A stretch of DNA of 5,495 nucleotides from an uncultured Caulobacteraceae bacterium (GTDB lineage: Bacteria; Pseudomonadota; Alphaproteobacteria; Caulobacterales; Caulobacteraceae): NCBI GenBank assembly GCA_946482375.1, contig CAMLRH010000189.1, positions 1 to 5,495 on the forward strand, given 5' to 3'. Made by a program: the position numbers and the translations under genes. The notes below the pieces were generated by a model, which did not search any database, had not been told where the DNA came from, and saw only the letters and a list, made by a program, of their open reading frames with translations. Shown piece by piece: positions 1-5,495 of the stretch. The first letter of the stretch is position 1. The number at the start of each line of letters is the position of its first letter.

Positions 1-237
<237 letters not shown>

Positions 238-280
238 CTCCCGGAACTACCAACCTTGTGGCAGAGTTTGTTCCTCGACG

Positions 281-300
281 GCGCGGAGCCGCGCGGAGGG
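281..300 (+). promoter_or_regulatory. GC palindrome abutting the Shine-Dalgarno of the membrane-protein gene
   Basis: The bases GCGCGG-AG-CCGCGC at 281-294 form a perfect inverted repeat. Its last base directly touches a strong Shine-Dalgarno sequence, GGAGGG, at 295-300, which sits 7 bases before the ATG at 308. The 8-mer gcgcggag also occurs twice, at 281-288 and 291-298. In RNA the palindrome would give a 5-6 bp GC hairpin just upstream of the ribosome site. It has no T-run, so it is not a convincing terminator for gyrB. A role in tuning translation of the downstream gene is an inference only. In DNA this GC-rich, short palindromes arise by chance. Confidence 0.3.
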
Positions 301-307
301 CTGACGC

Positions 308-1597
308 ATGTACCTTGATCCGAACGCGAACTGGAACGACTCGCTGGCCATCTGGGGCCCGCGCATCATCATGGCCATCGCCGTCCTGCTGGTCGCCTGG
401 GCCCTGGGCCGCGGGCTGAAATGGGTGCTGGCGCGCGGTATCGACCGGCTGCCCGTGGCCAAGACCCACAACAAGGATGTGGCCGCCGACAAGACCATTG
501 GTTCGCAGCTGGGCGAGGTCGGCTACTGGCTGATCCTGCTGGTCGGCGTGGTCACCGCGCTCTACGTGCTCAACCTCGGCCAGGCCGCCGGGCCGCTGAA
601 CACGCTCCTGACCACGACCTTCGCCTACATTCCGAACGTCGTCGGCGCCGGGCTGATCTTCTTCATCGGCTACATCGTCGCCACGCTGGCGCGGCGGGTG
701 GTCACCACGGCCTTGCAGGCCGCCAACCTCGACCGGTGGTTCACGAAGATGGGCCTGCCGGCGATCAGTCAGGCGGGGCTGGCCAACGTGCTCGGCACGC
801 TGGTCTTCGTCCTTATCATTATCCCGGTCGCCGTCGCCGCGCTGGAGGCCCTCAACATCGAAGCCATCTCGCGTCCGGCCGTGGTCGTGCTGACCACGGT
901 GCTGAACGCCATCCCGCTCGTGCTGGCCGCCGCCATCGTGCTGGCGATCGGGTTCGCCATCGGCCGCTGGGTGGCGACCCTGGTCGAGAACCTGCTGCCG
1001 GCCACCGGCTTCGACCGGGCCATCGGCGCGCTCGGCGCCTTTTCGTCCTACACGCCCGACACCACGGCCGCGCCCGACGCGGTCGAGGAAACCCCGCCGC
1101 CCGCGCCGCGCGTGACGCCGTCGAAGATCGTCGCGCAACTGGTGCTGTGGGCCATCGTCGCCTTCTCGGCAATCGAGGCGGCGCGGCTGCTGCAGTTCGC
1201 TTCCATCGCCGCCATCCTCGAGGAGGTCGTCAGCCTGGCCGGCCGCGTGGTGCTGGGCGGGGTGATCATCACCGCCGGCGTCATCATCGCCGACCTGCTC
1301 TCCAACGCCATCGACCGCTCGACCAGCGGCGCCGACAAGTTCGCTTCCGACCTCGTGAAGTGGGCGACCATCGCGCTGGCGACCGCCATGGGCCTGTCGT
1401 TCATGGGCATCGCCGACGAGATCGTCATGCTGGCCTTCGGCCTGACGCTGGGCTCGGCGGCGGTGGCGGCCGCCATCGCCTTCGGCCTCGGCGGCCGCGA
1501 AGCCGCCAGCCGCATCGCCAACCGCTGGGCCGACAAACTCCAGCGCCGCACCGAGGCCCCGCCCGCGCCGAAGACCCCCATCACCCCGGGCGAGTAA
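308..1597 (+). CDS. Multi-pass membrane protein of the conserved-TM-helix / MscS-related (CmpX-like) group
   Basis: Complete 429-residue inner-membrane protein. Hydrophobic segments lie near residues 17-38, 73-90, 108-128, 162-182, 200-222, 276-295, 308-331, 350-367 and 372-396. Several share one pattern: a proline or arginine, small and aliphatic residues, then Gly-x-x-x-Ala and an Arg or Asp. This matches the 'conserved TM helix' repeats (Pfam PF05552) of proteins usually annotated as mechanosensitive ion channel family, such as Pseudomonas CmpX. The last segment is Ala/Gly-rich and ends in AFGLGGREAA (391-400), typical of this group and reminiscent of the MscS pore helix. No MscS beta domain follows; only a polar, proline-rich tail (411-429) remains. 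A proline/acid-rich loop at about 248-270 separates the two halves. The start is firm: an in-frame TGA at 302-304 excludes anything longer, and GGAGGG lies 7 bases upstream. Channel function is inferred from family membership and no gating residue can be pointed to. The gene lies 70 bases after gyrB in the same orientation. Confidence 0.85.
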   Translation: MYLDPNANWNDSLAIWGPRIIMAIAVLLVAWALGRGLKWVLARGIDRLPVAKTHNKDVAADKTIGSQLGEVGYWLILLVGVVTALYVLNLGQAAGPLNTLLTTTFAYIPNVVGAGLIFFIGYIVATLARRVVTTALQAANLDRWFTKMGLPAISQAGLANVLGTLVFVLIIIPVAVAALEALNIEAISRPAVVVLTTVLNAIPLVLAAAIVLAIGFAIGRWVATLVENLLPATGFDRAIGALGAFSSYTPDTTAAPDAVEETPPPAPRVTPSKIVAQLVLWAIVAFSAIEAARLLQFASIAAILEEVVSLAGRVVLGGVIITAGVIIADLLSNAIDRSTSGADKFASDLVKWATIALATAMGLSFMGIADEIVMLAFGLTLGSAAVAAAIAFGLGGREAASRIANRWADKLQRRTEAPPAPKTPITPGE

Positions 1598-1626
1598 ACC
1601 CTTCCCCCTGGATGGGGGAAGGGTTT
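1596..1626 (+). terminator. Hairpin at the stop codon of the membrane-protein gene, possible terminator
   Basis: AAACCCTTCCCCC (1596-1608) pairs perfectly with GGGGGAAGGGTTT (1614-1626) around a 5-base loop TGGAT, giving a 13-bp stem. It begins inside the TAA stop codon (1595-1597). The RNA hairpin would be very stable. The T-tract is only three bases and lies inside the stem, so this is a poor match to a textbook intrinsic terminator. It is also the left half of the inverted repeat pair described separately. Confidence 0.5.
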
Positions 1627-1726
1627 GGGATGGGGGTGGCGCCCTATCCGCCTTCACGGCGTCAGCGCGCTATCCTCAACCTCTTCCACCCCCATCCCCG
1701 GCCCTTCCCCCATCCAGGGGGAAGGG
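1599..1726. repeat. Inverted pair of REP-like palindromic repeats between convergent genes
   Basis: Two arms, 1599-1639 and 1686-1726, are reverse complements over 41 bases with 3 mismatches (1624-1626 against 1699-1701). A 46-base spacer separates them. The outer 25 bases of each arm (1599-1623 and 1702-1726) are exact reverse complements and are themselves hairpins with 10-bp stems and 5-base loops (TGGAT or ATCCA). The inner part of each arm is a G-rich or C-rich stretch around ggatgggggtgg. The spacer holds only a small CGCC/GGCG hairpin (1649-1661). The element occupies 128 of the 131 bases between the two stop codons. The form fits a REP doublet (REPIN/BIME-like), a class of short dispersed elements moved by RAYT transposases in other bacteria. 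I recall similar CCCTTCCCCC-type hairpins scattered in Caulobacterales and related genomes, but copy number cannot be seen here. No coding potential is evident. Confidence 0.75.
1702..1726 (-). terminator. Hairpin just past the recQ stop codon, possible terminator
   Basis: CCCTTCCCCC (1702-1711) pairs with GGGGGAAGGG (1717-1726) around the loop ATCCA. Read in the direction of recQ, the hairpin begins 2 bases after the TAG stop (1729-1731). There is no T-run afterwards; the next bases on the recQ strand are CCGGGG. Termination or 3'-end protection of the recQ message is therefore plausible but unproven. This is the right half of the inverted repeat pair. Confidence 0.4.
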
Positions 1727-1728
1727 AG

Positions 1729-3558
1729 CTAGGACGAGCCTCCCAGCACCCGCAACACCGCTTCGCCGTAGCGCTCCAGCTTTGATTCCCCGACGCCGGA
1801 GACGTCGGCCAGCGCCGGTAGCGACTCCGGCTTCACCCGCGCAATCTCGGACAGGGTGGCGTCGTGGAAGATGACGTAGGGCGGCACATGCTGGCGGGCG
1901 GCTTCTTCGCGTCGCCACGCGCGCAGGGCCTCGAACAGCGGCATGTCGTCGGCTGACACCGCCAACGGCTCGCCACGGCGTTTGCGCGGGCGGCCGGAGC
2001 GGGTCGTCGGGTCATGCTTTTCCGGCGCCCGGCGCAGCAGGACCTTGCGCTCGCCGCGATAGACCTCGCGCACCTCGACCACGTCGCCGAGGCGGATTAG
2101 CGGGCGGCCCTCGTTGGGGTCCTCCAGCAGGAGCCCCTCGAACAGCAGCTGGTCGAGCAGGTCGCGCCAGCCGTGCGGACTGAATTCCTTGCCGACGCCG
2201 AAGGTCGACAGCCCGCCCTCGAAATCCGACACGTCCTTGGTCTTGCCGAGCAGGTGCTCGACGATCCGTCCGCGCCCGAAGCGGCCGCCCAGCCGATGCA
2301 CGGCCGACAGCGCCTTCTGCGCGGCCTGCGTCGCGTCCACCTCGGCCGGCGGGGCGAGGCAGATGTCGCACTGGCCGCAGGGTTTCACCCCGTCCTCGCC
2401 GAAGTAGCGCCGCACCGACGCCGCCCGGCAGGCCGAGCCGTCGAGCATGGCGTAGAGCTGGTAGAGCTTGCGCAGCTGCACCGACTTCACCGCATCGTCC
2501 ACCTCGCGCGACTGGATGCGTCGCGCGGCCCAGGCCAGATCGGCCGAGCCGTAGAGGGTGATGCCGTCCGCCGGCTGGCCGTCGCGCCCGGCGCGGCCGA
2601 TCTCCTGCCAGTAGGCCTCGATGGCGGCGGGCGGATCGGCGTGGATGACGAAGCGCACGTCGGGCTTGTCCACGCCCATGCCGAAAGCGATGGTCGCCAC
2701 CATCACGGCCGCGTCGGCCTCGAGGAACTCCTCCAGCCGGTCGTTGCGCACCCGCTTGTCGAGCCCGGCGTGGTAGGCGAGCGCCGGAATCCCCGCGCCC
2801 CGCAGCGTCTCGGTCAGCCGCTCGACGCCGTCGCGGCTCCCGGCATAGACGACGCCCGAGCGGCCCGGCCGCTCCTGCACCAGCTCCAGCACCCGCTTGT
2901 GCGCCGCGCCCTTCTTGCGCTCGGCGGTCAGCGCCAGTTCCGGCCGCGCGAAGCTGTCGACGAACTCCTTCGCGCCGTTCAGCCGCAGTTCGCTTCGAAT
3001 ATCCTCGCGCGTCCGGGCGTCTGCCGTGGCGGTAACCGCCAGCCTCGGCGCCTCCGGAAACACATCCGCCAGTCGCCCCAGCATCCGGTACTCGGGCCGG
3101 AAATCGTGGCCCCACTGGCTGACGCAGTGGGCCTCGTCGATGGCGATCAGCGCCAGCGGCAAGCGCGACAGACGTTCCAGCATGGAGCCCTGCATCAGCC
3201 CCTCGGGCGACAGGTAGAGGAGGTCGAGCTCGCCTTCCTCGATGCGGCGCCAGATGTCGGCGCGCAGCGACGGGTCGATGTTGGAGTCCAGCCGCTCGGC
3301 CGCCACGCCCGACTGCTGCAGCCCCGCGACCTGGTCGGCCATCAGCGCGATCAGCGGCGAGATGACCAATCCAAGCCCCGGCCGCACGATCGAGGGGATC
3401 TGGTAGCAGAGGCTCTTGCCCCCGCCGGTCGGCAGCACCGCCAGCGCCGAACGCCCCTCCAGCACCTCGCCGATCACGCCCGCCTGCAGCCCACGGAAAT
3501 CCGCATGGCCGAACACCCGGCGCAGGGTCGTCAGGGCATCGTCGAGGGAGGCGCTCAC
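1729..3558 (-). CDS. recQ: ATP-dependent DNA helicase RecQ
   Basis: RecQ unwinds DNA 3'-to-5' using ATP and acts in RecF-pathway recombination and stalled-fork repair in the cytoplasm. From the GTG at 3558 the protein is 609 residues, the same as E. coli RecQ. Visible parts in order: motif 0 FRGLQ (21-25); Walker A TGGGKS (44-49); DEAH box (141-144) followed by the aromatic-rich loop CVSQWGHDFRPEY; motif VI QEIGRAGRDG (318-327); a four-cysteine zinc site (C377, C394, C397, C400) with the E. coli spacing of 17-3-3; an RQC winged-helix region (about 405-510); a basic linker; and an HRDC domain (about 537-605). No key residue is missing. GTG 3558 is preferred because AAGG (3564-3567) lies 5 bases upstream. 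The frame stays open further, with an ATG at 3612 adding 18 residues, but that ATG has no ribosome site and the extra residues are unlike RecQ. It converges with the membrane-protein gene and diverges from the PBP gene. Confidence 0.96.
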   Translation of the reverse strand: MSASLDDALTTLRRVFGHADFRGLQAGVIGEVLEGRSALAVLPTGGGKSLCYQIPSIVRPGLGLVISPLIALMADQVAGLQQSGVAAERLDSNIDPSLRADIWRRIEEGELDLLYLSPEGLMQGSMLERLSRLPLALIAIDEAHCVSQWGHDFRPEYRMLGRLADVFPEAPRLAVTATADARTREDIRSELRLNGAKEFVDSFARPELALTAERKKGAAHKRVLELVQERPGRSGVVYAGSRDGVERLTETLRGAGIPALAYHAGLDKRVRNDRLEEFLEADAAVMVATIAFGMGVDKPDVRFVIHADPPAAIEAYWQEIGRAGRDGQPADGITLYGSADLAWAARRIQSREVDDAVKSVQLRKLYQLYAMLDGSACRAASVRRYFGEDGVKPCGQCDICLAPPAEVDATQAAQKALSAVHRLGGRFGRGRIVEHLLGKTKDVSDFEGGLSTFGVGKEFSPHGWRDLLDQLLFEGLLLEDPNEGRPLIRLGDVVEVREVYRGERKVLLRRAPEKHDPTTRSGRPRKRRGEPLAVSADDMPLFEALRAWRREEAARQHVPPYVIFHDATLSEIARVKPESLPALADVSGVGESKLERYGEAVLRVLGGSS

Positions 3559-3687
3559 CGCAACCTTATGGCAGGCCGCCACTGAGTCGCCAAAGTCACA
3601 GCCCCCTATCATTTGAGGCGAGGCGTCTCGCGCCCGACACGGCCATGCGCTAAGAGGCGCGCGAGGGGCCTGGAGACTTAAACGCGT
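3559..3687. promoter_or_regulatory. Divergent intergenic region, expected promoters of recQ and the PBP gene
   Basis: These 129 bases separate two divergent starts, so promoters for both genes should lie here or within the opposite gene's 5' end. I could not pick a convincing -35/-10 pair on either strand. Weak fragments are TTGAGG (3613-3618) and GCTAAG (3649-3654) on the + strand, but they are about 30 bases apart, too far for a sigma-70-type pair. On the + strand GGAG (3672-3675) is the only Shine-Dalgarno candidate for the PBP gene and lies 12 bases before its ATG, longer than usual. A short GCGAG/CTCGC inverted repeat (3618-3631) could be an operator but is within chance expectation. Confidence 0.4.
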
Positions 3688-5495
3688 ATGGCGAACACCA
3701 ACGGCCGTTCCCCCAAGCCCGCGAAACAACCCAGACCCCGCCGCACCTTTTTCCAGAGCCTGGTCTACTGGGGCACGGTGCTGGGCGTCTGGGGGCTGAT
3801 CTTCGTCGTCGCCTTCTTCGCCGTGTTCGCGACCGACCTGCCCGACACCTCCAAGCTCTACGACGTCAAGCGCCAGCCCTCGATCTCCTACCTCGACCGC
3901 TCGGGCGCGCTGGTCGCCGTGCGCGGCAGCCAGTACGCGCCGCCGGTCGATCTCGACAAGCTGCCGGCCCACGTCCCGGCGGCCTTCATCGCCATCGAGG
4001 ACCGGCGCTTCTACCACCACCCCGGCTTCGACCCGATCGGCATCACCCGGGCGCTGGTCAACAACATCCGCGCCGGGCGCATCACCGGCGGCGGCTCGAC
4101 CATCACCCAGCAGCTGGCCCGCAACCTGTTCCTGACGCTGGACCAGACGCCCCGGCGCAAGGCGCAGGAGCTGATCCTCGCCATCTGGCTGGAGATGAAG
4201 TTCACCAAGAAGGAGATCCTCTCCCTCTACCTGAACCGGGTCTATTTCGGCGCCGGCGCCTACGGCATCGAGGCCGCCTCGCAGCGCTACTTCAACAAGC
4301 CCGCGTCCGAGTTGACCATCGGCGAAGCGGCCCTGCTGGCCGGGATGATGAAAGGCCCTTCGCGCTACAGCCCCGTCTCTTCCAGCGAACGCGCCGCGCG
4401 CCGCGCCACCATCGTGCTGGACGAGATGGTCGAGACCCGCGCCATCACCGCCGAGGAGCGCGACGCGGCCATCAAGACGCCGGTGCGCGTCTCGGCCATC
4501 CTCGCCAACCAGCGGGCGCAGTATTTCACCGACTGGGTCGACGCCCAGGTCCGCTCGCTGGTCGGCGAGCCGGTGGAAGACCTCGTCGTCGAGACCACCC
4601 TCGATCTGCCCATCCAGGCCGCCGCCGAGCGCGCCGTGCGCAATGGGGTGAAGGCGGCTTCGGGCCAGCGGGTGGAGCAGGGCGCGCTCGTCGCCATCGA
4701 CGGGGAGGGCCGCATCCGCGCCTACGTCGGCGGCAAGGACTATTCCGAAAGCCAGTTCGACCGCGCGACCATGGCCAGGCGCCAGGCAGGTTCGGCCTTC
4801 AAGCCCTTCGTCTATCTGGCCGCCATGGAGGCCGGCCGCACGCCCGCGACGACGGTGGTCGACGAGCCGATTCGCATCGGCAACTGGGAGCCGAGAAACT
4901 ACACCGGCGACTATCGCGGGACGATGACCCTGCAGACGGCGCTGGCGCAATCCATCAACACCGTGGCCGCCCGGCTCGCCAACGAGGTCGGCACGGCAAA
5001 TGTGGCCTCGGTGGCGCGCCGCCTCGGCATCAACTCGAAGATCCAGCTCGAACCTTCCATGGCCCTGGGCGCCGTGGAGGTCAGCCCGCTGGAGATGGCG
5101 CAGGCCTACGCGCCCTTCGCCAACGGCGGCTTCTCGGCGCGCGGCTACGCCATCGAGCGCATCCGCACCGCCGACGGCCGGGTGCTCTACGATCACGGCG
5201 TCGACGACCGCTCGCGCACCCAGGTCATCGGCCAGCCGGCGCTCGCCTACATGGTCCAGATGATGCGCCAGGTGGTGACCAGCGGGACCGGCACGCGGGC
5301 CCGGGTTCCCGGTTACGACATTGCGGGCAAGACCGGCACCACCAGCGATTACCGCGACGCCTGGTTCGTCGGCTACACCGGCGGCTTCGTCACCGCCGTG
5401 TGGGTCGGCCGCGACAACAACAAGTCGATGCGCGGGGTCACCGGCGGCAACGTCCCGGCCGGCATCTGGCGCGACTTCATGGGCGCGGCGCTGCC
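3688..5495 (+). CDS. PBP1A-family bifunctional penicillin-binding protein (3' truncated by window)
   Basis: Class A penicillin-binding protein that polymerises lipid II glycan strands and cross-links their peptides on the outer face of the inner membrane. 602 codons are visible and the stop lies beyond the window. A short basic cytoplasmic tail (1-20) precedes one transmembrane anchor (about 25-48). The GT51 domain (about 65-235) shows IEDRRFYHH with catalytic E104, GGGSTITQQLARN (134-146), the RRKAQE motif with the second glutamate E161, and ILSLYLNRVYFG (177-188). The transpeptidase domain (about 330 on) has SAFK with nucleophile S369 and K372, SIN at 422-424, and KTGT from K548. All active-site residues are intact. 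E104 to S369 spans 265 residues, much less than in E. coli PBP1A, so the large OB-like insertion of that protein is absent. The start is fixed by an in-frame TAA at 3679-3681, making ATG 3688 the first possible. Probably only a short C-terminal part is missing. Which paralogue it is cannot be decided, so no symbol is given. Confidence 0.96.
   Translation, partial: MANTNGRSPKPAKQPRPRRTFFQSLVYWGTVLGVWGLIFVVAFFAVFATDLPDTSKLYDVKRQPSISYLDRSGALVAVRGSQYAPPVDLDKLPAHVPAAFIAIEDRRFYHHPGFDPIGITRALVNNIRAGRITGGGSTITQQLARNLFLTLDQTPRRKAQELILAIWLEMKFTKKEILSLYLNRVYFGAGAYGIEAASQRYFNKPASELTIGEAALLAGMMKGPSRYSPVSSSERAARRATIVLDEMVETRAITAEERDAAIKTPVRVSAILANQRAQYFTDWVDAQVRSLVGEPVEDLVVETTLDLPIQAAAERAVRNGVKAASGQRVEQGALVAIDGEGRIRAYVGGKDYSESQFDRATMARRQAGSAFKPFVYLAAMEAGRTPATTVVDEPIRIGNWEPRNYTGDYRGTMTLQTALAQSINTVAARLANEVGTANVASVARRLGINSKIQLEPSMALGAVEVSPLEMAQAYAPFANGGFSARGYAIERIRTADGRVLYDHGVDDRSRTQVIGQPALAYMVQMMRQVVTSGTGTRARVPGYDIAGKTGTTSDYRDAWFVGYTGGFVTAVWVGRDNNKSMRGVTGGNVPAGIWRDFMGAAL

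Noticed and set aside
255..275. Sigma-54-like TGGCA ... TT stretch upstream of the membrane-protein gene
   Set aside because: The -24 half resembles the consensus, but the invariant GC of the -12 element is absent at the required spacing (TC instead).
1640..1685. Possible small RNA or small ORF in the spacer between the inverted repeats
   Set aside because: 46 bases with only a 4-bp hairpin, no promoter or ribosome site, and no conserved signal that can be judged from one sequence.
421..1785. 454-codon + strand open frame overlapping the membrane-protein gene
   Set aside because: Arg/Gly/Ala/His-rich frame-shifted shadow of the real gene. It runs through the repeat element and into the recQ 3' end.
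2173..3585. 470-codon + strand open frame opposite recQ
   Set aside because: Antisense shadow of recQ, with no domain and biased composition. The RecQ motifs on the other strand are complete.
1729..5196. A single 1155-codon open frame on the - strand running through recQ and on across the antisense of the PBP gene
   Set aside because: Only the part from 3558 down looks like RecQ. The rest mirrors the PBP coding strand, which has all its active-site motifs, and its composition (rich in Gly, Arg, Asp, His) is typical of antisense frames in GC-rich genes.

Overview
The window is GC-rich DNA (roughly two thirds G+C, with third codon positions mostly G or C) from what looks like an alphaproteobacterial chromosome. 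The GyrB C-terminus, the RecQ and the short-form class A penicillin-binding protein all have an alphaproteobacterial look. Caulobacterales or a nearby order is my best guess, but that is a recollection-level placement. Nothing suggests a plasmid, phage or genomic island: codon use is even across all four genes and there is no transposase, integrase, tRNA or CRISPR.

Layout, left to right. Positions 1-237 hold the last 78 codons of gyrB (DNA gyrase subunit B, + strand). After a 70-base gap comes a complete + strand gene (308-1597) for a 429-residue multi-pass membrane protein of the 'conserved TM helix' group related to mechanosensitive channels. It appears to be built from about four copies of a two-helix unit and lacks the MscS beta domain. 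Next is a 131-base gap between convergent genes, almost filled by a pair of inverted, hairpin-forming repeats (1599-1639 and 1686-1726), like a REP doublet. recQ follows on the - strand (1729-3558), encoding a complete 609-residue RecQ helicase with helicase, zinc, RQC and HRDC regions. A 129-base divergent intergenic region (3559-3687) separates it from a + strand bifunctional penicillin-binding protein of the PBP1A family. That gene starts at 3688 and is cut by the window end after 602 codons, with both its transglycosylase and transpeptidase active sites visible.

How the genes relate. gyrB and recQ both act on DNA topology and repair, while the membrane protein and the PBP act at the envelope. 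I see no evidence that they form one pathway. gyrB and the membrane gene could share a transcript. recQ and the PBP gene are divergent and must be transcribed separately.

I did not find an undescribed system. The items most worth a second look are the repeat doublet that fills the convergent gap with the same sequence facing each gene, the internal four-fold repeat of the membrane protein, and the short PBP1A form beside recQ.
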